Shown: positions 41,517 to 52,562, counted from the stretch's first letter. The stretch: DNA of 64,000 nucleotides from Streptomyces fradiae (GCF_041270065.1 NZ_CP065958.1:2790001-2854000), one strand, 5' to 3'. A program made the numbers and translations. The notes: generated by a model from the letters alone, not told the origin.

Positions 41517-43469
41517 GTGAGCGGATCCCCCGAAGTACCGGTGCACCCGTCGGCGGAACCGGCGATCACAGAGTGTCACTCACCCGCACCCGATCCGGAC
41601 GACGGTACGGAACTCCGCGACCCCCGAGACGACCTCCACGACCCCCGAGACGACCTCCGCGACCTCCGCGACCATCAGGCCGCCTTCCGCGCCGCCCGGC
41701 TCGCCATGGCCCTGGTCGACCGGGACGGCATCGTGCTCGCCGCCAACGACGCCCTCGGCTCCCTCCTCGGCGCCGACGCCGACGCCCTGCGCCGGCAGGC
41801 CGCCGCCGACCTCGTCGACCTCGCCGCCGACGGCCGCACCTGGCACGCCTACCGCGAGGTGCTCGGCGGCCGCCGCTCCCGCTTCCGCTGCACCCGCCGC
41901 CTCAAGCACCCCGACGGGCGCTCCCTGTGGGCCGAGGTCACCGTCGCCCCCGTGCCGGACAGCCCGCGCGTGCTGCTCTCGGTCGCGGACATCAGCGACC
42001 GGCGCGAGCTCCAGGCCCGGCTGCGCCACCTCCAGATGCACGACCCGGTCACCCGGCTGCCCAACCGCACCCTCTTCTTCGAGCGGCTCACCGCCGCCCT
42101 GGAGAGCGCCGCCACCGAGGGCCCGGCGGCCGGCGAGGCCCCCCGGGAGCACACGCACCGGACCCACGAGACCTACCAGTCCTACGAGTCGTACGGGCAT
42201 GGCAGAACAGGGCGGATCGGCATCTGCTACCTGGACCTCGACGGGTTCAAGGCGGTCAACGACACCCTCGGGCACCGGGTCGGCGACCGGCTGCTCGCCG
42301 CCGTCGCGGGCCGGCTGACCGAGTGCGCCGACGGCTACGGCTACACCCGCAGCGGCGGCGGGCACCTGGTGGCCCGGCTCGGCGGCGACGAGTTCGCGAT
42401 CCTGGTCGAGGACTCCACCGGCACCGAGCAGCTGGCCGACCTCGCGCAGTCCGTCCTCACCGCGCTCCAGGAGCCCTTCGACCTGTCCGGGCAGCGGCTC
42501 TCGGTCTCCGCCTCCATCGGCGTGGTCGAGCGGCGCGCGCACGGCTCGACGGCGACGCAGCTGATGCAGGCCGCCGACACCACGCTGTACTGGGCCAAGG
42601 CCGACGGCAAGGCCCGCTGGACCCTCTTCGACCCCGAGCGCAACGCGCACCGGATGACCCGGCAGGCGCTCTCCTCCACCCTGCGGCCGGCCGTGGAGCG
42701 GGGCGAGTTCGTGCTGGAGTACCAGCCGCTCGTGGACCTCGTCGACGGGGCGGTGCGCGGGGTGGAGGCGCTGGTGCGCTGGGACCACCCGCAGTTCGGG
42801 CTGCTCACGCCGAATCGGTTCGTCGGGATCGCCGAGGAGGACGGCTCGATCGTCGAGCTGGGCCGCTGGGTGCTGCACACCGCCTGCCGCCAGGCCCGGC
42901 AGTGGCAGAAGGACCACCCGGGCGACCGGCCGATCTTCGTCAGCGTCAATGTGGCGGTACGTCAGGTCTGGGACTCCGACCTGGTCGCCGACGTCGCCGG
43001 CATCCTCGCCGAGACCGGGCTCGCGCCGCATCTGCTCCAGCTGGAGCTGACCGAGTCCGCCGTCATGGGCTCGGCCGGCCGGCCGCTGCAGGCGCTCCAG
43101 GCGCTGAGCGACATGGGGGTGCGGATCGCGATCGACGACTTCGGCACCGGCTATTCGAACCTCGCCTATCTGAGCCGGCTGCCGGTCTCCGTGCTCAAGC
43201 TGGACGGATCGTTCGTGCGCGGCTTCCAGGACGAGGAGCACGCCAACCCGGCGGACGAGCTGATCGTCGAGGCGCTGGTCGGGCTCTCGCACCGGCTCGG
43301 GCTCACGGTCACCGCCGAGTGCGTGGAGACCTCGGGCCAGGCCGCCCGGCTGCGCCGGATCGGCTGCGACACCGGCCAGGGCTGGCTGTACTCCCGGCCG
43401 GTGGCGCCGGACCGCATCGCGGAACTGATCGGGGTCGCGCCCCTGCCCGTACAGCCGCAGCCGGCGTAG
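41517..43469 (+). CDS. cdgA: PAS-GGDEF-EAL cyclic-di-GMP enzyme
   Basis: This 650-aa cytosolic protein makes and/or degrades c-di-GMP, the signal that controls BldD and the switch to sporulation. The order is an acidic DPRDD-repeat N-terminus, a PAS/PAC domain (~55-170), a GGDEF domain with intact RLGGDEF (289-293), and an EAL domain with EAL at 417-419, and DDFGTGYS and LKLDGSFV further on. Both active sites look complete, and no RxxD inhibitory site precedes GGDEF. The architecture and position after adpA/ornA match CdgA (SCO2817) from memory. GAGCG lies close to the GTG start. Confidence 0.88.
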   Translation: MSGSPEVPVHPSAEPAITECHSPAPDPDDGTELRDPRDDLHDPRDDLRDLRDHQAAFRAARLAMALVDRDGIVLAANDALGSLLGADADALRRQAAADLVDLAADGRTWHAYREVLGGRRSRFRCTRRLKHPDGRSLWAEVTVAPVPDSPRVLLSVADISDRRELQARLRHLQMHDPVTRLPNRTLFFERLTAALESAATEGPAAGEAPREHTHRTHETYQSYESYGHGRTGRIGICYLDLDGFKAVNDTLGHRVGDRLLAAVAGRLTECADGYGYTRSGGGHLVARLGGDEFAILVEDSTGTEQLADLAQSVLTALQEPFDLSGQRLSVSASIGVVERRAHGSTATQLMQAADTTLYWAKADGKARWTLFDPERNAHRMTRQALSSTLRPAVERGEFVLEYQPLVDLVDGAVRGVEALVRWDHPQFGLLTPNRFVGIAEEDGSIVELGRWVLHTACRQARQWQKDHPGDRPIFVSVNVAVRQVWDSDLVADVAGILAETGLAPHLLQLELTESAVMGSAGRPLQALQALSDMGVRIAIDDFGTGYSNLAYLSRLPVSVLKLDGSFVRGFQDEEHANPADELIVEALVGLSHRLGLTVTAECVETSGQAARLRRIGCDTGQGWLYSRPVAPDRIAELIGVAPLPVQPQPA

Positions 43470-43500
43470 CCCGTACGGAAGAATCCACGCAGGGCATGGA

Positions 43501-43539
43501 ACTGCCCCCGGCCGGAGGGACATTCCGGGCGGGGGCAGT
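43501..43539. terminator. Terminator between cdgA and the chitinase
   Basis: A perfect 10-bp stem (43501-43510 with 43530-43539) closes a 19-base loop between converging genes. Confidence 0.65.
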
Positions 43540-43567
43540 GGTTCATGAGGGGTTCACACCGGGGTGA

Positions 43568-45310
<1,743 letters not shown>

Positions 45311-45381
45311 GTGCGGCCTCCGGAAGGGGTGGCGGTACGGAAGTTGGAGCAGTGATATCCGCCGCGTGAACAGCTCGTCAA

Positions 45382-45410
45382 TGGTCTGAACCAGATTGAG
45401 GACTAGACCA
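45382..45410 (-). promoter_or_regulatory. Two DasR-type operators (chitinase direct repeat)
   Basis: TGGTCTGAACCA at 45382-45393 and, on the minus strand, TGGTCTAGTCCT at 45410-45399 each match TGGTCTAGACCW at 10 to 11 of 12 bases. Paired 12-base elements of this kind are typical of Streptomyces chitinase promoters. They lie 70-100 bases before the start. Confidence 0.8.
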
Positions 45411-45561
45411 ATTGGCGGAAGAAAGCCCTTGTCAGAGGCGTGCAGCACAAAGAACAACCGCCCGCCACCATGCGTGACGAGCGGTTTAAGGTTCACTTAG
45501 GTTTCCACGGCCCGCCGGTTCGAAGGTGAACCAACGGGCCGGGAAATTCCACTTGGTGGAG

Positions 45562-46689
45562 TCAGTCGAGCTCGGACACGAGCTCGGACACGAGCTCGGA
45601 CGCGAGCTCGGGCGCGACCTCCGGCAGACCGTACGCGTCGGCGATCAGCTCGTAGCTGCGCAGCCGCGCGTCCCCGCTGTGCGCGTTGGCCGTGAGCATC
45701 AACTCGTCGGCGCCGGTGCGCTTCTGGAGCGCGTCCAGGCCGTCGCGGACCTCGTCCGGCGTGCCGTACACGATGTTCGCCAGCCAGCCGTCCACGAACT
45801 CCCGCTCCGCGGGCGCGAACGCGTACGCCTCGGCCTGCTCCGGCGTCGGTACGAGGCCGGGCCGGCCGGTGCGCAGCCGCAGCATCGACAGGGCGCCGGT
45901 CAGCACCTGGCGGTGCGCCTCCTTCGCCTCGTCGGCGGCGAGCGCGGCCACGCCGATCAGCGCGTACGGCGCGTCGAGGACGGCGGAGGGGCGGAAGGAC
46001 TCCCGGTAGAGGTCGAGCGCGGGGATGGTGTTGCGCGCGGAGAAGTGGTGGGCGAAGGCGAACGGCAGTCCGAGGAGGCCCGCGAGGCGGGCGCTGAAGC
46101 CGGAGGAGCCGAGCAGCCAGATCGGCGGCCGGCCCTTCGGGCCCTGCACCGGGCCGGGGACGGCGTGGATCCGGGCGTACGGATGCCCGTCCGGGAAGGT
46201 GTCGTCGAGGAACCGGGTCAGCTCGGAGAGCTGCTCGGGGAAGTCGTCGGCGCCCTCGCCCAGGGTCTGGGTCCGGCGCAGGGCGGCGGCGGTGGCGCCG
46301 TCCGTGCCGGGCGCGCGGCCGAGCCCGAGGTCGACCCGGCCCGGGGCCAGCGCCTCCAGGGTGCCGAACTGCTCGGCGATCACCAGCGGGGCGTGGTTCG
46401 GCAGCATCACGCCGCCGGAGCCGAGGCGGATGCGCCGGGTGTGGGCGGCGAGGTGGGCGAGGATCACGGCGGGCGAGGAGGAGGCGACGCCGGGCATGGA
46501 GTGGTGCTCGGCCACCCAGTGCCGGTGGTAGCCGCGGCGCTCGGCGAGCCTGCTGATCTCCACACTGGTCGCGAGCGCCTGGCTCGCGGTGCGCCCCTCG
46601 CCGACCGTGACCAGGTCAAGCACGGACAGCGGTACGGGCGCGGTGCCGCGCGCCTCTCCTCGAATCGCGTCTCGAATCGCGTCGCTCAC
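45562..46689 (-). CDS. LLM-class flavin-dependent oxidoreductase (luciferase-like)
   Basis: The 375-aa protein is taken from GTG 46689, with GGAAGG nine bases upstream. The frame to 46803 is extended. Family features include LSVLDLVTVGEG at the start, RGYHRHWVAEHHSMPG near 55, RIRLGSGGVMLPNHAP and RVDLGLGRAPG, all typical of the bacterial-luciferase group 1 oxidoreductases that use FMN. The substrate is unknown. The C-terminus ELASELVSELVSELD is encoded by four tandem 12-base repeats, which look like recent slippage. Confidence 0.88.
   Translation of the reverse strand: MSDAIRDAIRGEARGTAPVPLSVLDLVTVGEGRTASQALATSVEISRLAERRGYHRHWVAEHHSMPGVASSSPAVILAHLAAHTRRIRLGSGGVMLPNHAPLVIAEQFGTLEALAPGRVDLGLGRAPGTDGATAAALRRTQTLGEGADDFPEQLSELTRFLDDTFPDGHPYARIHAVPGPVQGPKGRPPIWLLGSSGFSARLAGLLGLPFAFAHHFSARNTIPALDLYRESFRPSAVLDAPYALIGVAALAADEAKEAHRQVLTGALSMLRLRTGRPGLVPTPEQAEAYAFAPAEREFVDGWLANIVYGTPDEVRDGLDALQKRTGADELMLTANAHSGDARLRSYELIADAYGLPEVAPELASELVSELVSELD
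45568..45615. repeat. Four tandem 12-base repeats (GAGCTCGGACAC)
   Basis: Two exact units (45568-45591) are followed by two units with one and two changes (45592-45615). They encode SELV-type repeats at the end of the oxidoreductase gene. Confidence 0.85.
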
Positions 46690-47059
46690 CGTGGGCGGCC
46701 TTCCTGCGTAGGGACGTCGGTCACGGGGGCTAACAGGAGGAGGTCTCCGGTTATTCCGGAAGCCGGGGCAAAAGCCCGTCCGGGAGCCCTTCCGCGGGTC
46801 CACCGGGGGTTCCGGAGGTCCCCGCGCGAAAAAGTCTTCACGTCCGGAAGGGCACCGAACGGGCGTGCGGACGCCTGTTCACACGGCCCTGACCTCAGCC
46901 TCTCCGGCGGGGCTGTGACTGTGGCATATGCCACCGGGGTGATGCCCAGCACAGGGGGCCTGTGCACCGCATCATTCTCGCCAACAGCCGCCCCGTTGCG
47001 GGCGCTTGGCGGCTATCGTGGTACGGAAGCTTGCGGTCACAACCTGGTAGGGGGAAACC
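46690..47059. promoter_or_regulatory. Divergent region with perfect palindrome at 46921-46934
   Basis: The 370-base gap between the LLM gene and the IclR gene holds no coding frame that I can support. GTGGCATATGCCAC at 46921-46934 is a perfect 14-base palindrome, 126 bases before the IclR start. It could be that regulator's own operator. Its core recurs at 38947. Confidence 0.5.
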
Positions 47060-47818
47060 GTGGCGCTGAAGCCCGAGCCCACCGCGCCGTTCCACTCGGT
47101 GCAATACGCCCTGCGCGTGCTTGAGACGGTCTCACGGCACGGCGGCGGCGTGACGGACGTGCAGATCGCGCGGGAGACCGGCCTGCCCGTCGCCCATCTG
47201 TCGTCCCTGCTCCTGATGCTGCGGCGCGAGGGTTATGTGGAGCAGGTCTCCGACGGCGCCTATGTCATCGGCGACTCCCTGGTCCTCCTCGGCTCCGGCG
47301 TCACCCGCCGCGAGGCCCTGGAGCGCAAGCTCCAGGAGACCCTGACCGAGCTGCGCGACTCCGTCGGCGCCGCGGTCTACATCAGCCGCTACATCGACGG
47401 CGAGGTGAAGATCACCCAGTTCGCCGACGGCCCGCGCACCCCGAAGGTCAACGAGTGGGTGGACTTCCGCTCGGCCGCCCACGCCAGCGCGGTCGGCAAG
47501 TGCCTGCTCACCCAGCTCGACCAGAACGGGCGCCGCGACCATCTGAGCCGCCACAAGATCGCCCGGCTGACCTCCCGGACGATCACCAACGAGCGCGTGC
47601 TCTTCTCCAAGCTGGACAGCCAGCCGCCGACCGTACCCATGCTCGACCTCCAGGAGTACGCGGTGGGCACGGTCTGCGCGGCGGTGCCGCTCACCGCGGG
47701 CGCGACCGTGGGCTGCCTCGCCCTGTCGCTCCCGATCGAGCACGCGCACCGGCTGCGCGCCGCGGCCGACACCCTCAACCGGCGGGCGGCTCCGGTGGTG
47801 CTCTCGCTGGCGATCTAG
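47060..47818 (+). CDS. IclR-family transcriptional regulator
   Basis: This 252-aa regulator starts at GTG 47060, with GGGGG five bases before. The N-terminal winged helix spans residues ~8-75 (SVQYALRVLETVSRHGGGVT, LPVAHLSSLLLMLRREGYVE). The IclR effector domain follows (~80-250), with AHASAVGKCLLTQL and VCAAVPLTAGATVGCLALS. The effector is probably a small organic acid or sugar derivative. It may act on the divergent oxidoreductase gene or on itself through the palindrome between them. Confidence 0.88.
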   Translation: MALKPEPTAPFHSVQYALRVLETVSRHGGGVTDVQIARETGLPVAHLSSLLLMLRREGYVEQVSDGAYVIGDSLVLLGSGVTRREALERKLQETLTELRDSVGAAVYISRYIDGEVKITQFADGPRTPKVNEWVDFRSAAHASAVGKCLLTQLDQNGRRDHLSRHKIARLTSRTITNERVLFSKLDSQPPTVPMLDLQEYAVGTVCAAVPLTAGATVGCLALSLPIEHAHRLRAAADTLNRRAAPVVLSLAI

Positions 47819-47892
47819 CGGGTGTCGGGAAGGTGGTCCGGGGGTGGTCACGAGCACCCCTCCGGACCAGGTAGTATTTTCTCTGTCAGCAG

Positions 47893-47966
47893 GCGCCGCT
47901 AGCTCAGTTGGTTAGAGCAGCTGACTCTTAATCAGCGGGTCCGGGGTTCGAGTCCCTGGCGGCGCA
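47893..47966 (+). tRNA. tRNA-Lys (CTT anticodon), copy 2
   Basis: The sequence is identical to copy 1, with the same GTCAGCAG-like bases before it. A -10-like TAGTAT lies about 20 bases upstream. CCA is not encoded. Confidence 0.97.
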
Positions 47967-47973
47967 CAGACAG

Positions 47974-48003
47974 GAAGGCCCCTCGCGAGAGCGAGGGGCC
48001 TTC
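47974..48003. terminator. Terminator after tRNA-Lys copy 2
   Basis: A 13-bp stem (47974-47986 with 47991-48003) closes a GAGA loop. The response-regulator gene converges. Confidence 0.88.
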
Positions 48004-48039
48004 TGCTTTGCCCGTTCTTCTTTGCCCGTTCTTCCGGCG

Positions 48040-48711
48040 TCACGCCCGGAGATAGGCGAGGACGGCGAGCACCCGGCGGTGGGTGTCCTCGGCCGGCGGC
48101 AGGTCCAGCTTGGCGAGGATGTTGCCGATGTGCTTGCCGACGGCGGCCTCCGTGACCACAAGCTGGCGGGCGACCGCCCCGTTGGAGTGCCCCTCGGCGA
48201 CCAGGGCAAGGACCTCCCGCTCGCGCGGGGTCAGCGCCGCCAGCGGATCGCGGTGCCGGCGCAGCAGCTGCCGTACGACCTCGGGGTCGACGACCGTGCC
48301 GCCGGCCGCGACCCGGGCGAGCGCGTCCACGAACTCCTCGACCTGACCGATCCGGTCCTTGAGGAGATAGCCGACGCCGGTCCCGTCGCCGGAGTCGAGG
48401 AGGTCGGCGGCGTAGCTGCGCTGCACGTACTGGCTGAGCACGAGCACCGGCAGGCCCGGGCGCTCGGCGCGCAGCGCGACGGCGGCGCGCAGTCCCTCGT
48501 CCTGGAATCCGGGCGGCATCCGTACGTCGGTGAGGACGATGTCCGGGGCGTGCGCGGCGACGGCGGTGCGCAGGGCGTCGGCGTCGCCGACGGCGGCGAC
48601 CACCTCGTGGCCGAAGCGGGCAAGCAGGCCGATCAGTCCCTCGCGGAGAAGGACGCCGTCCTCGGCGAGGACGATCCGGAGGCCGGGTCGGTCGGGGGCA
48701 GCGGGCTGCAC
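48040..48711 (-). CDS. NarL/LuxR-family response regulator
   Basis: The 223-aa protein starts at GTG 48711 with GGAG five bases upstream, inside the end of the kinase gene (79-base overlap). The receiver domain shows VLAEDGVLLREGL, the phosphoacceptor Asp near 61 in DIVLTDVRMPP, and LLKDRIG. The LuxR helix-turn-helix is LTPREREVLALVAEGHSNGAVARQL near residue 150. It is the partner of the upstream kinase. Targets are unknown. Confidence 0.92.
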   Translation of the reverse strand: MQPAAPDRPGLRIVLAEDGVLLREGLIGLLARFGHEVVAAVGDADALRTAVAAHAPDIVLTDVRMPPGFQDEGLRAAVALRAERPGLPVLVLSQYVQRSYAADLLDSGDGTGVGYLLKDRIGQVEEFVDALARVAAGGTVVDPEVVRQLLRRHRDPLAALTPREREVLALVAEGHSNGAVARQLVVTEAAVGKHIGNILAKLDLPPAEDTHRRVLAVLAYLRA

Positions 48712-49991
48712 GGGATCTCCGCTCGGAGGAGGGTCGGCCCGCCGGGCGGGCTGGTGATCGTCAGTGTGCCATCGAGGACGGCGAGCCGGTCGGCGAGTCC
48801 GGTGAGTCCGCTGCCCCGGGCGGAGTCGGCGCCGCCGTGCCCGTCGTCCTCGACGGCGACGAGCAGGGTGCCGTCGGCGTACCGGGCGGTGATCCGGGCG
48901 CGGGCGGCGCCGCTGTGCCGGTCGACGTTGGCGAGGGCCTCGCGGGCCACGAAGTGGCCGGCGCTCTCGACGGCGGCGGGCAGCCGGGGCAGCTCGGGGT
49001 CGAGGCCGGCGGAGTCCACGGGGGTGGCGGTGCGGTCGGCGGCGTCGGCGAGGGCGGCGCCGAGTCCGTAGTCGGCGAGGACCTGGGGGTGGATGCCGTG
49101 TATCAGCTCGCGCAGTTCGGTGAGGACCCGGCCGGCCTCGTCGTGGGCCTTGGCGAGCTGGTCGGCGAGCGGGCCGGGCGGGGCGTCGTAACGGGCGAGG
49201 CCGAGGGTCATGGTGAGGGCGACGAGCCGCTGCTGGGCGCCGTCGTGGAGGTCGCGTTCGATCCGGCGCCGCTCGGCCTCGAAGGCGGCGGCGAGCCGGG
49301 CCCGGGAGGCGGTGACCTCGCCGATCCGCTGCCGCAGTTCGGCCTCGCGCGGGGCGAGCAGGGCGCGGGCGAGGGCGGCGCGGGCGCCGGCGTAACCGGT
49401 CAGCGGGTAGAGGAGGAGCGGCAGGAGCAGCAGGCCGAGGAGGGCGGCGGCGCAGGCCTGGGGGTAGGAGGTGACCAGGTAGGCCTTGACCACCTTCGCC
49501 TCGTGGCCGTCGGCGGCGAGCTGGAGCGGGGCGCTCATGAGGGCGGCGGGCAGGCCGAGTCCGACGGCGAGGACGGTCAGGTCGAGCGGCCACAGGACGG
49601 TGGCGTGGAGCAGGGCGTACGCGAGCTCCCGCCAGGTGGCCTGTTCCCTCGCCCGCAGCCGGAGCCAGGCGCCGAGCCCGGGGGCCTCGGGCAGCCGGTG
49701 CGGGTCGGGCGCCGGGTCGGGGTCGACGAGCCGCAGCCGCCACCGCTCGGCGGCGCCGACGGCGACCCCGGCGAGGAGGAGCAGCGGGAGCCCGACGAGC
49801 AGCAGCGAGAACCCGCAGAGCACCAGCAGCAGGAGCAGCGTGACGGCGCCGGAGGCCACCCCGCCCGCGAGGTGCGCGACGGCCCGCCAGGGCCAGGCGG
49901 TGCGGAGGAGGCCGGCGGGGCGGGCGAGGGCCTGCCAGACGGTGCGGGCGGCGGGGCGGGGGGTGCGGGGCCGGGGGCTGCGGGACTGCAT
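48633..49991 (-). CDS. Sensor histidine kinase (HisKA_3 type)
   Basis: This 452-aa NarX/DesK-type kinase is taken from ATG 49991. GTG 50000 is an alternative. Four or more membrane segments are visible (VTLLLLLVLCGFSLLLVGLPLLLL; the pair around 170-235). The phosphorylated His near 248 lies in RRRIERDLHDGAQQRLV. The ATPase domain has REALANVDRHSGA, VEDDGHGGAD and GSGLTGLADRLA. A Streptomyces group of such kinases senses envelope stress, but the signal here is unknown. It is strongly overlapped with its regulator. Confidence 0.9.
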   Translation of the reverse strand: MQSRSPRPRTPRPAARTVWQALARPAGLLRTAWPWRAVAHLAGGVASGAVTLLLLLVLCGFSLLLVGLPLLLLAGVAVGAAERWRLRLVDPDPAPDPHRLPEAPGLGAWLRLRAREQATWRELAYALLHATVLWPLDLTVLAVGLGLPAALMSAPLQLAADGHEAKVVKAYLVTSYPQACAAALLGLLLLPLLLYPLTGYAGARAALARALLAPREAELRQRIGEVTASRARLAAAFEAERRRIERDLHDGAQQRLVALTMTLGLARYDAPPGPLADQLAKAHDEAGRVLTELRELIHGIHPQVLADYGLGAALADAADRTATPVDSAGLDPELPRLPAAVESAGHFVAREALANVDRHSGAARARITARYADGTLLVAVEDDGHGGADSARGSGLTGLADRLAVLDGTLTITSPPGGPTLLRAEIPCSPLPPTDPASGSSSPRTASFSARD

Positions 49992-50069
49992 GACGTGCAC
50001 GCTAGGCGCGGGGGCGGGCCGGGGGCCATGGGTCTGAGGGGCGTACGGGGGGTGGGCCTGGCCCTACCC

Positions 50070-51755
50070 CTAGGGGCAGTCGGACAGCGGCGGGTCGCCG
50101 GGAAGCGGCCGGCCCTGGCGGGCGTACTCCTCGCGGAGGCGGGCGCGGACGGCCGGGGTCAGGGGTTCGTACGGGGCGGTGGGCGCCGGGCGCCACCAGA
50201 CGGGGTCGGCGGTGGCGAGCGCGGTACGGCGCAGGGCGACCCGGTGGATCTTGTTGGTGGCGGTCAGGGGGAGTTCGGGGACGACCCGGACGTATTTCGG
50301 GGGCATCTTGGTGCCGAGGTCGCCCTGGGCGGCCAGGAAACCGGCGAAGGCGCCGGGGGTGAACGCGGTGCCGGGGCGCAGGGCGAGCGCGGCCATCACC
50401 TGGTCGCCGGCGACGGGGTCGGGGATCGCGTAGACGGCGACGCCCGCCGCGCGTTCCCAGCGGGCCAGGATGTTCTCGATCATCGCGGCGGCGAGGTTCT
50501 CGCTGTCGACGCGCAGCCGGTCGTCGGTGCGGCCGGCGAAGTAGAGGAAGCCGTCGGTGTCCCGGTAGAAGAGGTCGCCGGTCCAGTACCAGCTGTCCCG
50601 TACCCGTGCGGCGTCGGCCTCGGGGTTGCGCCAGTAGCCCTCGAAGGGGCTGCGGCCCCGGTTGACGAGTTCGCCGACGGCCTCGTCGGCGTTGAGGAGC
50701 ACGCCGGTGGGCGAGAAGCGGGCCGGCGGGCACTCGCGGCGGGTCTCCGGGTCGACCACGGCCAGGTCGTCGCCGGGCGCGGCCCGCCCGATGGCCCCGG
50801 CCGGGGTGCCCGGGGTGCGCTGGATCGCGGCCCCGCCCTCGGAGGATCCGTACCCCTCGACGAGCCGCGCCCCGAAGCGCGCCTCGAAGCGGGCGGCGTC
50901 GGCCGCGCCGGCCTCGGTGCCGAAGCCGAGCCGGAGCCGGTGGTCCCGGTCGTGCGGGCCGGGCGGGGTGGCGAGGAGGTACTGCACGGCGCGGCCGACG
51001 TAGGTGAAGTAGGTGGCGCCGAAGCGCCGTACGTCGGGCAGGAAGCGGGAGGCGGAGAAGCGGGCGCGCAGCGCGATGTCGGCGCCGGCGGCGAGGGCGG
51101 GGGCCCAGTCGGCGATCACCGCGTTGCCGTGGAACATCGGCATGCAGATGTAGTGGGTGTCGTCCGGCCGTATCCGAAAGTGGGAGACGAGGGAGGCGCC
51201 GGCGGCGGCGAGCCGGCCCTGGGAGCAGACGGCGGCCTTGGGCGCGCCGGTGGAGCCGGAGGTGAAGGAGAGCAGGAAGCGGGTGTCGGGGCGGGCGGCG
51301 GGCCGGAGGAAGGTGTCGTGGGGCGTGGCCGTCCCGTAGGGGGCGAGCAGGGTCGCGTACGCGTCGGTGTCGGTCACGAGCACGCGCAGCCCGGCGGGCA
51401 GCGGGAGTCCGTCGAGGAGCGGCAGGTGGGCGCGCTGGGTGACGAGGACCCGGCAGTCGGTGTGCCGGATGTCGCGGGCGAGTTCGGCGCCGCGCCGGGT
51501 GGGGTTGATCCCGGCGACGGCGGCCCCGGCGAGGGCCGCCGCGCCGAGCCAGAGCGGGTACTCCGGTGTGTTGTCGAGCAGCAGGCCGAGGTGCGGCTCG
51601 CGCCCCGGCCGGGGGGGCATCAGCTCCGTGAGCAGGGCGGCCCGCGCGGCGGCGCCGGCGGCGACCTGGTGGTGGGTGAGGGTGGTGCGCTCGTCCCTCA
51701 GTCCGGTCCGGTGGTCGTTCCACTGGCGTCGTACGAGTTCCGCGACGGTCCCCAT
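50070..51755 (-). CDS. AMP-forming acyl-CoA synthetase
   Basis: This 561-aa ANL-superfamily ligase activates a carboxylic acid, probably a fatty acid, to acyl-AMP and then acyl-CoA. Motifs are A3 LSFTSGSTGAPKAAVCS near 180, A5 LVEGYGSSEGG near 310, A7 WYWTGDLFYRD near 415, A8 GRTDDRLRVDSENLA and the catalytic lysine in LTATNKIHR near 510. All expected residues are present. It stands alone next to the kinase gene, with about 70 bases between them. The chain length cannot be told from sequence. Confidence 0.9.
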   Translation of the reverse strand: MGTVAELVRRQWNDHRTGLRDERTTLTHHQVAAGAAARAALLTELMPPRPGREPHLGLLLDNTPEYPLWLGAAALAGAAVAGINPTRRGAELARDIRHTDCRVLVTQRAHLPLLDGLPLPAGLRVLVTDTDAYATLLAPYGTATPHDTFLRPAARPDTRFLLSFTSGSTGAPKAAVCSQGRLAAAGASLVSHFRIRPDDTHYICMPMFHGNAVIADWAPALAAGADIALRARFSASRFLPDVRRFGATYFTYVGRAVQYLLATPPGPHDRDHRLRLGFGTEAGAADAARFEARFGARLVEGYGSSEGGAAIQRTPGTPAGAIGRAAPGDDLAVVDPETRRECPPARFSPTGVLLNADEAVGELVNRGRSPFEGYWRNPEADAARVRDSWYWTGDLFYRDTDGFLYFAGRTDDRLRVDSENLAAAMIENILARWERAAGVAVYAIPDPVAGDQVMAALALRPGTAFTPGAFAGFLAAQGDLGTKMPPKYVRVVPELPLTATNKIHRVALRRTALATADPVWWRPAPTAPYEPLTPAVRARLREEYARQGRPLPGDPPLSDCP

Positions 51756-51816
51756 GCGGCGGGATGGTAGCTGACGGTCTTTCAGTTGTGAACGTCGCCG
51801 ATGTGCCCGTTGGCGA

Positions 51817-52407
51817 CTAGAGCTGGACGTCCGAGCACGCGTAGAAGGCGTTCCCGGTGTCCGCGATCGTCCAGACCGCCAGGATCAGGTGCCGGCCGGT
51901 CTTGCCCGCCGGGATGGTCCCGGAGTGCGAGAGGGTCGACGGCGGCTGCTGGTTGTTGTAGGGGACGACCAGGAAGGGCTGGGTGTCGAGGTCGGCCCGG
52001 GTGAGGGCCCTGGTCCCGGTCCAGCCGTTCTTGGTGATGTAGTAGCGGAAGTCCGTGGTCGCGTGGCGGGCGGTGAACTGCCACCGGAAGGTGTAGCTCT
52101 GGCCCGCGCTGACCCTGGTCGTCGGCCAGGCGCCGTTGCGGGCGTCGTCGAGCTGCGCGAAGCGGGAGTTCCCGCCCGCGCAGATCGTCCCGTCGGCGGG
52201 GCCGCGGGACGGGAAGCCCTTGAGCCCCTCGACCGACTGCGGCTCCCACTGGATGTCGCCGCAGTTGGAGACGGTGCGGTTGGCGCAGAGCTTCTGCCGA
52301 CTGATCGGCGAGTCGGTGTAGCCGTGGCTGCTCGCGCTGGTGGTGGCGAAGAGGGAGGCGGCTGCGACGCCGAGCGCCACGGCCGCCACCCCTGTCTTTT
52401 TGCGCAT
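51817..52407 (-). CDS. AA10 lytic polysaccharide monooxygenase (chitin-active)
   Basis: This 196-aa secreted copper enzyme oxidatively cleaves crystalline chitin. A 27-residue signal peptide ends ASS, so the mature protein begins with His28 (HGYTDSPISRQKLC). With His115 in FTARHATTDF this forms the copper histidine brace. The domain is the single-module AA10 type without an added binding module and ends NAFYACSDVQL. GGAG lies before the ATG. A near-perfect DasR-type operator lies about 90 bases upstream. Confidence 0.93.
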   Translation of the reverse strand: MRKKTGVAAVALGVAAASLFATTSASSHGYTDSPISRQKLCANRTVSNCGDIQWEPQSVEGLKGFPSRGPADGTICAGGNSRFAQLDDARNGAWPTTRVSAGQSYTFRWQFTARHATTDFRYYITKNGWTGTRALTRADLDTQPFLVVPYNNQQPPSTLSHSGTIPAGKTGRHLILAVWTIADTGNAFYACSDVQL

Positions 52408-52487
52408 GCTGTCGCTCCAGGAGAACGTGGGGGTGTTCTGTGGGCTGTGCTTGCACGCGTGCGGTAGTGCTCTTGACTGTCGGGTTT

Positions 52488-52499
52488 AGGTCTAGACCA
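52488..52499 (-). promoter_or_regulatory. DasR-type operator upstream of the LPMO gene
   Basis: On the minus strand TGGTCTAGACCT at 52499-52488 is exactly the 12-base element of Streptomyces chitinase promoters and contains a perfect TGGTCTAGACC core. It is the best dre-like site in the window. Confidence 0.88.
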
Positions 52500-52562
52500 A
52501 GTCCCAAGGTAGGGACGGAACTTGAACATGTCCATACCAACGGCGGGGTGGCCGGGACGGGT

